NCBI RefSeq assembly: GCF_000091325.1
Contig: NC_014012.1
Coordinates: 3,232,500-3,296,499 of the forward strand
Direction: 5' to 3'
Length of the DNA stretch: 64,000 nt
Source of the DNA: Shewanella violacea DSS12
GTDB taxonomy: Bacteria > Pseudomonadota > Gammaproteobacteria > Enterobacterales > Shewanellaceae
The notes under the pieces: model-generated
Told to the model about the DNA's origin: nothing
The model's database searches: none
The model's input: only the letters and a program-made list of their open reading frames with translations
Program-made: the position numbers and the translations under genes
In this document: one piece after another, positions 43,381 through 54,800 of the stretch
Layout of the letters: each line of letters opens with the position of its first letter
Numbering within the stretch: the first letter of the stretch is position 1

Positions 43381-44553
43381 TTAACCTGTTTGCTTAATGC
43401 TTTTGACCTGCTTAGGTATAAAGTAAACCGCCAACATGGCAAGAAAAGCACAAATAGCCGCGCCAATCCAGGCTAAGTAGGCCCCGGAACCATCTCCCCA
43501 GATCATGCCACATAACCAAGTGCCAAGAGCCCCGCCGACCCCGAAGCTAAGACTGGCATATAAGGCCTGACCTTTACTTCTGTGATTGGCATCGAAGCGG
43601 CTATGGACGAATTGAATAGAGGCCGCGTGGACTAAGCCAAAGGTAAAGGCATGTAAGAGTTGGCTCACACCAAGCCAGATAAAGCTATCAACCAAGTATG
43701 CCATTAATAGCCAGCGGATCCCGGTAAACCCTAAACTGGCCACTAACAGTCGTTTGACTCCAAATCGGCTCAATAGCTTAGGCGCTATCATAAACATCAA
43801 TATTTCGGCTAGAACACCCAGGGCGACATAGATGCCTGCCACAGCTTCTGTATATCCAGCTTGCTTAAGATAGAGCACGAAGAATCCATAAAATGGCCCC
43901 GCGCTCATCTGTAATAATATTGCCGAAATTAAAAACCAGATAATGCCTTTATCTAAGGTGAGCTTAGGCGTGTCACCTTTCGCCTTAACCAGGGCGCGTT
44001 TCGAGGGTAAAGGCAGTGTACTGAGCAGTAATCCAATAAATAACACCATGCCGACATAGGGTAAAATCTCTGTGCCCCAAACAGAAATACCGAAACCGAC
44101 TGCCACGACAAAGACCAAATATCCTAGACTGCCAAAACTGCGAATGGCGCCGTAGCGGGAGGTATTTTCTCCTAAGGTTTCTAAGGTGATCACCTCAAGC
44201 TGGGCCAAAATAGAATTCCAGAAGAAGGTATAGACACACAGACTCACTGCAAGATAGGTAAAGCTGCCATCATAAAAAAAGGTGAGATAGCTTACCGAGG
44301 CAGCTGCGGCTCCCCACTTGACGAGCTGGGCACGCATGCCCGTTCTGTCGGCTACCATGGCCCAAACATTGGGGGCTATAATCCGCGTGGCCATTAAAAT
44401 GGCCAACAGAAAGCCTATCTCCTGGGGATCAAAGCCGCGGTTTTCGAAGAAAACCCCCAGATAAGGCACCATGACGCCTAAGATGGCAAAGAAGAAGAAA
44501 TAACAGGCGCTGATCCAGCGGAGTTGGGTACTGACTTGAGATGTTTGGTCCAT
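43381..44553 (-). CDS. MFS transporter, phenylpropionate-transporter-like
   Basis: 390 residues with about twelve membrane helices, in the MFS_1_like group of E. coli HcaT. Family pieces: YFFFFAILGVMVPYLGVFFE, ATRIIAPNVWAMVADRTG, SRYGAIRSFGSLGYLV, AGIYVALGVLAEILMFMIAP and HAFTFGLVHAASIQFVHSRF. Substrate unknown. The start at 44553 (MDQTSQVS) follows AGAAG; an upstream extension of 23 codons lacks membrane or coding character. It is on the same strand between aroC and the ATP-NAD kinase. Confidence 0.87.
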   Translation of the reverse strand: MDQTSQVSTQLRWISACYFFFFAILGVMVPYLGVFFENRGFDPQEIGFLLAILMATRIIAPNVWAMVADRTGMRAQLVKWGAAAASVSYLTFFYDGSFTYLAVSLCVYTFFWNSILAQLEVITLETLGENTSRYGAIRSFGSLGYLVFVVAVGFGISVWGTEILPYVGMVLFIGLLLSTLPLPSKRALVKAKGDTPKLTLDKGIIWFLISAILLQMSAGPFYGFFVLYLKQAGYTEAVAGIYVALGVLAEILMFMIAPKLLSRFGVKRLLVASLGFTGIRWLLMAYLVDSFIWLGVSQLLHAFTFGLVHAASIQFVHSRFDANHRSKGQALYASLSFGVGGALGTWLCGMIWGDGSGAYLAWIGAAICAFLAMLAVYFIPKQVKSIKQTG

Positions 44554-44610
44554 GATGTCGCTTCTTATATAAAGCAGCTGCCAACGGGTTTCATCGCTGC
44601 AACAAGATAA

Positions 44611-44669
44611 GGGGCGCCCCAATTAGATTGGGATCTATATTCAAATTACAAAAACAAAAGAGGCGCCTC
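44611..44669. repeat. Two short GC-rich palindromes upstream of the MFS gene
   Basis: GGGGCGCCCC (44611..44620) and GAGGCGCCTC (44660..44669) are perfect 10-bp palindromes about 50 bp apart, followed by AAGCGCCCCC. They stand out in an otherwise AT-rich spacer between aroC and the MFS gene. They could be a dimer operator pair or part of a terminator-like fold; I see no T tract. Confidence 0.5.
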
Positions 44670-44718
44670 CTAATACAACAAAGCGCCCCCGAATTCATTT
44701 AGCACACATCAATCTTGA

Positions 44719-45812
44719 TTAACGCATACCTATCTGAGGTGTTGTGCTGTGCACATCCATATTTTGTGCCCTGTGTCTAAGCAGATGGTCCATCAAGACG
44801 ATGGCAAGCATGGCCTCGGCAATTGGAACGGCGCGAATACCAACACAAGGGTCATGGCGGCCTTTAGTCACAACTTCGGCAGTCTCACCTTGAGCATTCA
44901 TACTCTCACCCGGGATACTGATGCTCGACGTTGGCTTCATGGCGATATGAGCGATAATCGGTTGACCCGATGAGATACCACCTAAAATTCCACCGGCATG
45001 GTTTGAAGCAAAGCCTGCGGGTGACATTAAATCTCTATGCTCCGAGCCTTTCTGATTTACCACCTCGAAACCATCGCCTATCTCGACACCTTTGACCGCG
45101 TTGATCCCCATTAAGGCATGAGCAATCTCGGCATCGAGTCTATCGAATACTGGCTCGCCTAAACCAACAGGGACACCAGTGGCTACTACTGATACCTTGG
45201 CACCGATAGAATCGCCACTCTTCTTCAGGTCTCGCATGTACTCATCGAGCGCTTCAAGTTTTGACGCATCGGGGAAGAAGAAAGCATTTTGCTCGATTTG
45301 ACTAAAATCTATTGTTTCGGCCTTAATGGGACCAAGCTGAGACAAGTAACCACTGATCTCTATACCGTGAACCTTTTTGAGGTATTTTTTAGCCACGGCC
45401 CCAGCAGCCACACGCATGGCTGTTTCACGTGCAGATGCACGTCCACCGCCGCGATAATCACGTAAACCGTACTTCTGTTGATAAGTGTAATCGGCATGTC
45501 CTGGACGGAACAGGTCTTTTATATTGGAGTAATCTTTACTGCGCTGGTCGGTATTTTCAATCATTAGACCAATCGAGGTACCTGTGGTTTTACCCTCGAA
45601 GACACCTGATAAGATACGTACCTCATCGGCCTCACGTCTTGCTGTAGTATAGCGAGAAGTCCCAGGACGACGTCGGTCAAGGTCATGTTGCATATCCGCT
45701 TCATTGAGCTCGAGTCCTGGTGGGACGCCATCTATGATGCAACCTAATGCGACACCATGGCTTTCACCAAATGTTGTCACGACAAAATTTGTCCAATACT
45801 GTTTCCCGACAT
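44719..45812 (-). pseudogene. aroC: Chorismate synthase, frameshifted at codon 9
   Basis: From 45780 down the frame is a full chorismate synthase: [57 protein letters not shown], and [17 protein letters not shown] to the C-terminal GMR. The family N-terminus [11 protein letters not shown] is also there, starting ATG at 45812, but in another frame: ATG TCG GGA AAC AGT ATT GGA CAA is followed by ATTTTG where AATTTTG is expected, one A short, giving a stop two codons later. GTG at 45778..45780 would give a protein lacking 11 residues, without a ribosome site. A real null allele, a slippage-rescued gene or a sequencing error. Confidence 0.85.
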
Positions 45813-45969
45813 TCGCTCTATTAACCTCTGACTAGTTTAAAAATACTCTGAATTTGTACACAGGCCGAGATTAGCTTAAATGAGCGGCAAGTGACAAGTT
45901 TAAATAAAGACTAACTCATTCATTAGCCTTATTTATCACCAGCGCCCATTGAGACTTATTGAACCGAGA

Positions 45970-46914
45970 TTATTCGCTGTCTTTATAGATGGCGAATAGA
46001 GATTCATTTTCGACTAGCTGATCACGGGTCAAGACAAACACACCGTCGCCGCCATTTTCGAATGCCACCCAAGTGAACGGCACATCGGGGAATTGTTCCA
46101 TCAGGTGAACCATAGAGTTACCCACTTCGACAACCAGTAAACCATCTGTGGTCATGTAGTCGGCAGCATTGGCCAGAATGCGTTTAGTTAGGTCGAGTCC
46201 ATCACGTCCCGATGCCAAACCGATCTCAGGTTCGTGCTGGTATTCATCTGGCATATCACCGATATCTTCGGCGTCCACATATGGCGGGTTCGACACGATA
46301 AGATCGTAATGAGGACCTTTAGGTATCGCAGAGAAAATATCTGACTCGATAGGAAAGACCCTATCCATCACGCCTAGATTCTCTATATTGATTTGTGCAA
46401 CATCCAGGGCATCGGCACTGATGTCTAATGCATCTACTTCTGCCTCATCGAACTCATAGGCACATGCGATAGCGATACAAGCACTGCCTGTACATAAATC
46501 AAGTACGCGGTTAACTTGTTTATTATACAGCCAAGGGCTGAAACGATTGGCGATCATCTCGGCAATCGGAGAGCGCGGTACCAGCACACGTTCATCGACA
46601 AAAAATTCAAGCCCGGCAAACATGGCCTTATTGGTCAAGTAAGGAACCGGCAGGCGTTCTCTTACACGACGAATAATAAGCTCGACGATTTTATGCTTCT
46701 CACTGCTGGTGAGATTAGAGTGGATAACTTGCTGACCTATCTCTTCAGGTAGGTGAAGGGCATGAAAAACTAACGCTATAGCCTCATCCCAGGCATTATC
46801 GGTTCCATGACCATAATAAATATTGGCATCATTAAAACGGCTCACGCCCCAACGCAACATATCACCTATGGTACGTAGTTCAGTTACGGCTTCATCTACA
46901 AAAATCTTATCCAA
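45970..46914 (-). CDS. prmB: Ribosomal protein L3 N5-glutamine methyltransferase
   Basis: 314 residues of the HemK/PrmB family, methylating the glutamine of ribosomal protein L3. The SAM loop [16 protein letters not shown] is at about 137-152 and the glutamine-binding NPPY in [15 protein letters not shown] at about 207-221, followed by [10 protein letters not shown]. The gene appears to use a TTG start at 46914, with GGAGTGAG a few bases ahead; the next in-frame ATG would remove conserved N-terminal helix residues. Same strand as and upstream of aroC, as in E. coli (prmB-aroC). Confidence 0.94.
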   Translation of the reverse strand: MDKIFVDEAVTELRTIGDMLRWGVSRFNDANIYYGHGTDNAWDEAIALVFHALHLPEEIGQQVIHSNLTSSEKHKIVELIIRRVRERLPVPYLTNKAMFAGLEFFVDERVLVPRSPIAEMIANRFSPWLYNKQVNRVLDLCTGSACIAIACAYEFDEAEVDALDISADALDVAQINIENLGVMDRVFPIESDIFSAIPKGPHYDLIVSNPPYVDAEDIGDMPDEYQHEPEIGLASGRDGLDLTKRILANAADYMTTDGLLVVEVGNSMVHLMEQFPDVPFTWVAFENGGDGVFVLTRDQLVENESLFAIYKDSE

Positions 46915-47089
46915 AACTCACTCCAGCATAATTATTCCATTTCATTGTAACTGAACTCTATTCATAAGGCATCGGATTCAATAAAATAGCAGTATGAATA
47001 ACGCCGATCATCTATATGATTTAGCTTTTATGTTGGTTTATCGGCATAAATAGTGGCTTAAACGATTTTAAGGTTTATAAAATAGACAC

Positions 47090-47620
47090 ATGAAGAATAA
47101 AGACACCTCTGATGAGCAAGATCTATTTTCATCTATGACTAAAGGCATTAAACCCTTCAAGCAAGATAAGCGTCACTTCAGGGCTGAGCAGAAAGATAAG
47201 AAAGTGATCGAGGAGAAAACTCAACAGCTCCATGCCGACAGCTATTTCTCTGATACTTATCAACCTCACCTTCCCAGTGAAGGCGCGATGCGTTGGTCCA
47301 GGGACGATATTGATAGCTTCGAGCTGAAACGACTTCGCCGAGGAGATTACCAACCAGACCTACTTCTGGATCTCCACGGTATGCGTCAGTCAGAAGCAAA
47401 ACTTGAACTTGCGGCGTTAATTCAAGCCTGTGTTAAGCAGCAGAGCCATTGCTGCTGTGTTATGCACGGCCACGGCACTGGAGTCCTCAAACAGAATATC
47501 CCCATGTGGTTAGCCCAACATCCACATGTGAAGGCTTTCCATAAGGCGCCCAAAGAATGGGGAGGCGATGCAGCCCTACTCGTGCTTATCGATATTGGTG
47601 ATCAGCCCTATAGAAGGTAA
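47090..47620 (+). CDS. smrB: Smr-domain endonuclease SmrB
   Basis: 176 residues. A charged, flexible N-terminus (about 1-85) is followed by a C-terminal Smr domain with PDLLLDLHGMRQSEAKLEL (DLHG motif) and CCVMHGHGTGVLKQNIPMWL (HGxGxG motif). SmrB is recruited to collided ribosomes and cleaves the mRNA between them for rescue. Divergent from prmB, as in E. coli. The C-terminus ends at GDQPYRR and a heptamer repeat array starts directly at the stop codon. Confidence 0.93.
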   Translation: MKNKDTSDEQDLFSSMTKGIKPFKQDKRHFRAEQKDKKVIEEKTQQLHADSYFSDTYQPHLPSEGAMRWSRDDIDSFELKRLRRGDYQPDLLLDLHGMRQSEAKLELAALIQACVKQQSHCCCVMHGHGTGVLKQNIPMWLAQHPHVKAFHKAPKEWGGDAALLVLIDIGDQPYRR

Positions 47621-47621
47621 G

Positions 47622-47665
47622 AGGTAAGAGGTGCGAGGTGCGAGGTGCGAGGTGCGAGGTGCGAG
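47622..47665 (+). repeat. Tandem 7-bp repeat array (GAGGTGC) after smrB
   Basis: Five GAGGTGC units in a row, preceded by two GAGGTAA units, starting within a base or two of the smrB stop codon. It is a simple sequence tract likely to vary in length between strains. It is outside the coding region and so would not shift a frame. Confidence 0.9.
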
Positions 47666-47676
47666 ATATTCTAACC

Positions 47677-47708
47677 AAGAAAACAGTCATGTGAACCACT
47701 GTTTTCTT
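47677..47708. terminator. Hairpin between smrB and sixA
   Basis: AAGAAAACAGT / ACTGTTTTCTT, an 11-bp perfect stem with a 10-base loop, between the convergent smrB and sixA genes. The T run is inside the stem and no further U tract follows, so it may be a weak bidirectional terminator or an mRNA 3' end stabiliser. Confidence 0.6.
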
Positions 47709-47779
47709 GCAAGATAAACTGAATGTTTTAAATATAGCTAACTAATAGCATGTAACTAAGAGCAATGAACAAAGAGCAA

Positions 47780-48250
47780 TTAACTGATGGTGTGTGGGGC
47801 ATGTTGCCATACCAGAGTTGCGCACTCGCTATGCTTGTCTATCAATGCCACACCAGAGGTGGCAAAAAGTGGCGGTTCGATACCCGCAACCAACTCACTC
47901 ACCATATAGCCTAACAAGGGCATGTGAGCAATCACTAACACTTTGTCGGCTTTATATTGATCGGCATAGGCTAAGGTTAGATCCGCAGCAGTACTTGGGG
48001 TCCCCGATGGAACTAATTCGTCCAAGACTAACCACTTTCTAGGCTCGGGGAAGTGTTTACTGACTTCCTGCCAACTTTGTTGTGCCCTCAAATAGGGGCT
48101 AACAAGGACCAGATCAAACTCAAGCACAGATTTGGCCAGCCAATTACTCATCACAGAGGTGTGATATCGGCCTGTATCGGTCAGCGTTCGTTCTCTATCT
48201 AACTGAGCTTGGTAGCTCGCTTCACCATGACGCATTAAAAATAGCTGCAT
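47780..48250 (-). CDS. sixA: Phosphohistidine phosphatase SixA
   Basis: About 156 residues. The RHG motif is at the very N-terminus (MQLFLMRHGEASYQ), followed by LTDTGRYHTSVMSNWL, SPYLRAQQSW and the second catalytic His in VLVIAHMPLLGYMVSEL. SixA removes phosphate from histidine phosphotransfer domains (ArcB, or NPr of the nitrogen PTS). I chose the ATG at 48250 because the motif is N-terminal in the family; an ATG nine codons upstream is possible. It is divergent from the M16 peptidase gene and convergent with smrB. Confidence 0.9.
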   Translation of the reverse strand: MQLFLMRHGEASYQAQLDRERTLTDTGRYHTSVMSNWLAKSVLEFDLVLVSPYLRAQQSWQEVSKHFPEPRKWLVLDELVPSGTPSTAADLTLAYADQYKADKVLVIAHMPLLGYMVSELVAGIEPPLFATSGVALIDKHSECATLVWQHAPHTIS

Positions 48251-48546
48251 ACCACTCTCGCTACTCATTTTTCTCATTATATGCCAATTGTAGCCGCAAA
48301 AGTCTTAGGTACAAACCCTATTTAAGTTATTAATTAGTCGAATAGACTTAGGATCTGTATATCTTTCTGAACTGGGACTATAGATGGATAATATTTAGCC
48401 TCTATAGAGACTTGCTAAAGACAGATAAGCAGACCAAAATGTACTACTTTTTTGTTATTTACGATAAATAACTAGTATTTTTTTAATCATACTTCATAGT
48501 TAAATGTGTATATGAGCCTATTGGTAAATCAGACGGAGTCTTCTAC

Positions 48547-51336
48547 TTGTCAGAATCCTTGCAAATAATTAAAAGTCCAAATGATCTCCGTCGATATCAG
48601 CATCTAGTTCTCGACAATGGTCTTTCCGTACTCTTGGTTGAAGATATGGAAGCGAGTCAAGCCGCTGCATCTATGGTGGTCAATGTGGGTCACTTCGATG
48701 ATCCCGTTGAGCGACCAGGTATGGCGCATTTTCTCGAACATATGCTTTTCTTAGGTACAGAGAAATTCCCCGACTCAGGCGAGTATCACGCATTTATCAA
48801 TCAACACGGCGGTAACAATAACGCTTGGACAGGCACAGAGCACACGAATTACTTTTTCAGCATTGATGCCGATGTTTTCGAGGATTCGTTAGATCGATTC
48901 AGCCAATTTTTTATCGCGCCTTTATTTAATGAAGACCTCGTCGATCGTGAGCGACATGCCATCGAATCTGAATTTAGCTTAAAGCTTAAAGATGACATTC
49001 GTAGAACCTATCAAGTGCAAAAAGAGACAGTCAATCCAGAGCATCCGTTCTCGAAGTTTTCTGTGGGTAATTTAACCACACTTTGCGGCGAAGTCTCTCT
49101 CCTGAGAGAGGAGCTAGTCGAGTTTTATCGCAGCCATTACAGTGCGAATATTATGACTCTGTGCCTGGTTGGTCCCAGACCGCTCGATGAACTTGAATTA
49201 CTGGCAGAGCAATATTTCAGCAAAGTAAACAATCACCAACTTGAAAAGCACTATCCAGCCGTACCTATTTATCAGCAAGAGCAACTTAGATCCCAGCTGC
49301 ATATCATCCCGCTCAAAGAACAGAAGCGGGTGGCGATCACGTTCAGCTTACCGGCCATAGATCCTTTCTATAAACACAAGCCACTGACCTTTATCAGCCA
49401 TTTACTGGGTTACGAAGGTAATGGCAGCCTGCTTTCCTATCTGAAAGATCAAGGGTTGGCAGTCAATCTATCGGCTGGCGGAGGAGTAAACGGCTATAAT
49501 TTTAAAGATTACAACATCAGTATTCAGCTAACGGAGAAAGGACTCACTCACCTGGATACTGTCATTCGCTGCGCTTTTGAATATATCGAACTGATTAAAA
49601 CCCAAGGTTTAGAAGACTGGCGCTATCAAGAGCGGGCCAACCTGCTCCATCTGGCATTTAGGTATCAAGAGCAGATAAGAACATTAGATCTGGCCAGCCA
49701 CCTCAGCATCAATATGCATCACTATGATGTGGAAGATTTGGTTTATGGTGATTATAAGATGGACAGCCTTAACGTTAGCGAAACCTTAGGCTTGCTACAA
49801 CTGATGACGCCATCAAATATGCGCATCCAAGTCATAGCACCTGAATTAGATACCGAGCGCCAAGCCGCCTGGTACCACACGCCGTATCAGATACAGTCCA
49901 TTGCAGATGAGAGACTCAAGTCCTGGAGTCATGTTCAGATCCGTCCTGAGCTCAAGCTACCCATCACCAATCCATTTATCATTTCGGACTCAATACCCCG
50001 CCCTGAAAAGAGTAAGAATAAGACCCCAGTTATTGTTTCACAAGATGAAGGTTATCGGATCTGGCACCGTAAAGATGATGAGTTTAATGTCCCTAAGGGG
50101 CATATGTACCTCTCTCTTGATTCAGAACATGCCACATCCTCCCCCAGAAATGCCGCATTAACTCGGCTTTACGTTGAGATGTTACTCGACTATCTGGTTG
50201 AATATACTTATCAAGCCGAAGTCGCAGGGCTAAGCTATAATATCTATCCTCACCAAGGCGGTATCACCTTACATCTGACAGGTTTTACCGGTAAACAGGA
50301 AGTCCTGTTATCACTATTAATCGAGAAAGCCAGAGAACGAAATTTTACTCAAAAGCGATTTGATTCAATCAAACGTCAGATTTTAAGAAATTGGTATAAC
50401 CAAGCCAGATCTAAACCAATCTCACAGATCTTCACCAGTTTAACGGTGACACTTCAAAAACGCAGCTATGAACCATCACGCATGGCAGAGGAATTAGAGG
50501 AGATAACCTTAGAAGATCTACATGATCACGTCATAAAATTCTATGAGAAGATCCACCTTGAAGGCTTAGTTTATGGCGATTGGCTAGTCGAAGAAGTTAA
50601 GGCATTAGGTAATCGATTAAATCATATCCTCTCCTTGGTTTCATCACCCAGTGAAGAGTCGGCTCGTGAGCTAGTTAACCTTTCCGGTAAAGGCACTGTA
50701 CTGCGTGAAATAACCGCCTCTCACCAAGACAGCAGCATAATCATATACTACCAAGCATCTCAATCGAATCCTGAAACTATGGCCTTGTTCAGTTTATTGA
50801 ACCACACCATGTCTTCGACTTTCTTTCACGAACTCAGAACCAAGAGACAACTGGGCTATATGGTAGGCACGGGTTACTTACCACTGAATCGCTATCCTGG
50901 GATCATATTTTATGTGCAGTCACCAACATCCAGTCCTCTACAGCTCTTAGAAGCCATTGACGAGTTTATTGCCGACTTTAACTATGCTGTTATGCAGATC
51001 ACTAATCAGCAATGGGAGCTCACTAAGCAGGGGCTTATCAATCAAGTGATGGAACACGATGCCAATCTAAAAACACGAGGCCAACGTTATTGGTCTAGCA
51101 TTGGCAATAAGGATTATGATTTTAATCAGCGAGAGTTAGTCGTGAAAGAGATTGAGAAGCTGACTCGCGCCGATGTGATTAAGTTTATGATGCAGAGAAT
51201 GCGTAATAAGCTCTGTGACCGATTAGTGCTGTTCACCACAGGCGATAATCATAGGCATGAAGAGCGTCTAAGCTCAGACAATATGATCACTGATTTGCGC
51301 AGTTTTAAGCTACAAGCCAATAAATTCAGCTACTAA
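48547..51336 (+). CDS. Insulinase/pitrilysin-family (M16) zinc protease
   Basis: 929 residues, the length of a full two-halved M16A protease. The inverted zinc motif HFLEH is in RPGMAHFLEHMLFLGTEKFP (about residue 62) with the third ligand Glu in RHAIESEFSLKLKDDIRR. Further on are NNNAWTGTEHTNYFF and, in the C-terminal half, TFFHELRTKRQLGYMVGTGY. There is no signal peptide, unlike E. coli pitrilysin, so it is probably cytoplasmic, degrading peptides of a few kDa. The start is TTG at 48547 with GGAG eight bases ahead. Confidence 0.92.
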   Translation: MSESLQIIKSPNDLRRYQHLVLDNGLSVLLVEDMEASQAAASMVVNVGHFDDPVERPGMAHFLEHMLFLGTEKFPDSGEYHAFINQHGGNNNAWTGTEHTNYFFSIDADVFEDSLDRFSQFFIAPLFNEDLVDRERHAIESEFSLKLKDDIRRTYQVQKETVNPEHPFSKFSVGNLTTLCGEVSLLREELVEFYRSHYSANIMTLCLVGPRPLDELELLAEQYFSKVNNHQLEKHYPAVPIYQQEQLRSQLHIIPLKEQKRVAITFSLPAIDPFYKHKPLTFISHLLGYEGNGSLLSYLKDQGLAVNLSAGGGVNGYNFKDYNISIQLTEKGLTHLDTVIRCAFEYIELIKTQGLEDWRYQERANLLHLAFRYQEQIRTLDLASHLSINMHHYDVEDLVYGDYKMDSLNVSETLGLLQLMTPSNMRIQVIAPELDTERQAAWYHTPYQIQSIADERLKSWSHVQIRPELKLPITNPFIISDSIPRPEKSKNKTPVIVSQDEGYRIWHRKDDEFNVPKGHMYLSLDSEHATSSPRNAALTRLYVEMLLDYLVEYTYQAEVAGLSYNIYPHQGGITLHLTGFTGKQEVLLSLLIEKARERNFTQKRFDSIKRQILRNWYNQARSKPISQIFTSLTVTLQKRSYEPSRMAEELEEITLEDLHDHVIKFYEKIHLEGLVYGDWLVEEVKALGNRLNHILSLVSSPSEESARELVNLSGKGTVLREITASHQDSSIIIYYQASQSNPETMALFSLLNHTMSSTFFHELRTKRQLGYMVGTGYLPLNRYPGIIFYVQSPTSSPLQLLEAIDEFIADFNYAVMQITNQQWELTKQGLINQVMEHDANLKTRGQRYWSSIGNKDYDFNQRELVVKEIEKLTRADVIKFMMQRMRNKLCDRLVLFTTGDNHRHEERLSSDNMITDLRSFKLQANKFSY

Positions 51337-51828
51337 TCACTTGTGTATAGCAGTTAGCATTAAGCGTTTAAATTTCGGTTTGTAGATTTATCCCTTGGCT
51401 CTAACAACTTAGATTCAAGCTAGATCACAAACTGAAACAAGAGCGAAACCGATAGCTAAACTAAGTGCCTAAACTAAGCGCCTAAACCACTCGACTCGGC
51501 TTTGACATGTAATGGAAATAGATCCATGGCATTCAGAGCCGTAAACGAACCCCACCTACCCCCCCTCATGTCGCCAGCATTTTTTAACAAAGCAGATAAA
51601 CAACTAGAACCACAAAAACTCAGTCGAATAACCCAGCCTAATGGCTAAATCCTAGTTTTTCTGGTTGGTAATTGGTGGTTACCAGGTATAAAACAACGGC
51701 CGGCAACTTATCAATAATAATTATCCCTAAGGAATTCAGCTTAAAATTTTTGACAAAGCCTTCACTTTCTGAAAAAGTGAGGTTAAATCCCTGTTGCCTA
51801 AGTATTACTGGCTAATAATTAAACTAAA
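51337..51828. other. Intergenic region, no gene seen
   Basis: About 490 bp without a coding frame. It contains a short imperfect hairpin CACTTTCTGAAAAAGTG at 51764..51780 and small repeated phrases (CCTAAACTAAG...) near 51470. The promoter of the sensor gene at 51829 should lie here; no confident -10/-35 pair was chosen. Confidence 0.45.
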
Positions 51829-54800
51829 ATGATGCCTAACACGGTTATGAAAACAATCTCTACTCTCCTACTGGCCCTCTGTCTTTTCGGCCAGGCGCAA
51901 GCTGTTGAAGAAAAATCTGAACAATCTCCGACTAAGCAGCAGACTTCGTTTTTACTTAACTCCAGCACTTATAATGTCCCAGAAGGACTCTCACAGAGTA
52001 ATATTACTTCTATAGCTGAAGACAATGATAATTATGTTTGGATCGGCACAGTTAACGGCTTAAACAAATTTGATGGTAAAGTTTTCAAACACTACTATGC
52101 TAACAGTAATCAGGGGTTACCAAGCTCTTTTATACGCAGCATACTCTTTGATAAAACTAACAGGCTTCTTGTCGGTACAGATAACGGATTAGCTGTTTAT
52201 GATAAATTAAAAGATAAGTTTTTCTCAATAACCTCTAAAGAGCTTGGTCATTCAAAAAGGATTTGGTCACTTTCTGAGTTTAAAAGCGGTATTTTAATAG
52301 GTACTGAAAACGAAGTATACATCACTGACTTTGATCTAAATGTAAAGAGAAAATACCACGGAAAATTTAACGGAGTGAAACAAAGCGTTTACTTTAACGG
52401 TCACATTTATCTGAGGACATACTCAGGTAAAATATTTAAAATAACAAAAAATAATAAAATAACAAATATAATTGAAAATGCAAATGATTTGAAAATAATA
52501 AATGAAAGGTTACTTGTTTTAACTAAAGATGGAATTATTGATATATCTAAAGACAATAATAAAAATATCAATATAAACGACTTTAGTCACATAACAAAAA
52601 ACAATAGTGATATTTTCGCTGTAAAATCTAATTACATTTACAAAATAGATAAAGACATCAACAATATACTCATTGGCCATTTTAATAGTAACGGAATAAC
52701 TGCATCCCCTAATATAATTTACAGAGGAAAAAACTCAACTTATTTGACCGACCAATCTTTAGGGCTAATAGTTATAAATGACGACAATAATTTAATATCA
52801 TCCCTTGATATAACAAGAAATAATGTATGGTCTATTAGCCATGTAAACAGCAACGTCCTAATTGCGACTGATGAAAAAGATCTTTCTTTATATGGTGATG
52901 ATCTTAATCTAATTATGACATATGCAACTGAATTTTATGGTCCAAAATCTGCAGTAATGATTAATAATGATATATTTATAGCTACTACAGAGGGAGTAAT
53001 ATCTATAGATACAGAATCAGGAAAAACCATTACAATTGATAATGACTCATCATTTGTATTAATCAAAGACCTTAGATCAAATAGCATTATTTCAGGAACT
53101 TCTAGTGGTTACATTTTAGAATACAACTTTATAAATAAATCACTAACAAAAACCAAAATAGACGATGGGAATCCTATATTTGATATAAAAGTACATGAAG
53201 ATTCTATATTTATTGCTACTCAGGGTGGGTTATTCCAACTTAAAGACAATATAGTATCGACATTGTTTAATTCTAAATATGTCGTTAGCTTAGTAGGGTT
53301 AAATGATTATATTTATTTTGGAACAGGTGAAGGAATATTAAGGTATGATTTATCATCAAATGAAATATCATTAATATACAATAACAAAAAACCAATTTTC
53401 GCCTTGTCAGTTAACCGGAACAGCATAATCGCCACTTCGATTAAAGAGGTCATAATTGTCGACACCGAAACCGACGAAGTAACTGTTTTAACCGATGACT
53501 TTGGAAGTCAAGATGAGTACAACGCTCATTCAATATTAACTTTAAACGATAGAACTTTTTTAGGTGGGATAAATGGTATCAGTTATCTTTCCACTAGAAA
53601 AATTAAAGACCATATAAAAAACACCCCACTACCAATTGCTAATTTAGAAGCCCTGTTAATATTCAACATTACTGAAAATGTTGACGGAAAAATATTAACA
53701 AAACAGTTATCGCTAACTGATAACATAAAATTAAAGTATTCAGATTACCCCTTCACACTTAAATTTAATACACCAGGAAATACTTTTGATCAAATAAACT
53801 ATGTATATCAGATGGATGGGCTTTCAGATGCATGGGTTGAATCTAAGGGGTTAAACTCAGCAACATATACCAACTTATCTCCAGGAGAATATAACTTCAC
53901 AGTTTATGCAATTGACCCTCTAACTAAAAATCATGGTAAACATAGAATAATCACAATTGTAATAACTCCTCCTTGGTGGCTCTCTCCACAAGCTAAATTT
54001 ATCTATTTCATGCTTTCACTGATTATTTCGGGCCTGATCGTTAAAGCCATTCTTAGGCGCCGGGAAGTTCAAAACCAGATCGCAAAGTCCGAAGAGCGAC
54101 TCAAGTTGTCACTCTGGGGCAGTGGTGATGAGATGTGGGACTGGGATATTGAAACCGGACAGATATACCGCTCCAATATATGGGGATCTCTTGAATTCCC
54201 TCGGGACGGCCAAAGGTCTGGAGAAGCAGGGGAAAAGAGTAATATACATCCCATGGATCAGGAGCGTGTCAGTACTGCACTTAATGATCACTTCGACGGA
54301 AAATCAGATCACTTCGAAGCCGCCTATCGGGTGAAAGGAAAGTCCGGAGACTGGGTGTGGATTTTAGATAGAGCAAAAATTGTCGAACGAGATGAGAAAG
54401 ATAACCCACTTCGAATGACAGGCACCATCAAAAACATCAACAACTTTAAACATGCCGAAGAGCAGCTGAAATTATTTGAACGAGCTATCGCTAATATTTC
54501 TGAAGGCATGTTTATTCTAGACAGTGGATTTAAATTCGTAGAAGTAAATGAAGCCTGCTGTGAGCTGTGTTTAAAACCCAGAGATAAGTTTATTGGTGAG
54601 CAATTTAACTTCGACCTTTACCCCGACAGCTATTCTGCACAGATCCGTACCATATTGAATCAACAGGGTCGATGGAGTAACGATGTTGAATCTGCTAAGG
54701 GAGATGGTTCCAGCTTCTTGATGGAACTCACTGTCGATGCTATTTATGATGAGCTGGGACAACTCTCTCATTACGTAGGTGTATTCTCAGATATCTCCCG

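Noticed and set aside
44611..44669. Palindromic GC-rich sites as a terminator
   Set aside because: No T tract and a large spacing between them; listed as repeats only.
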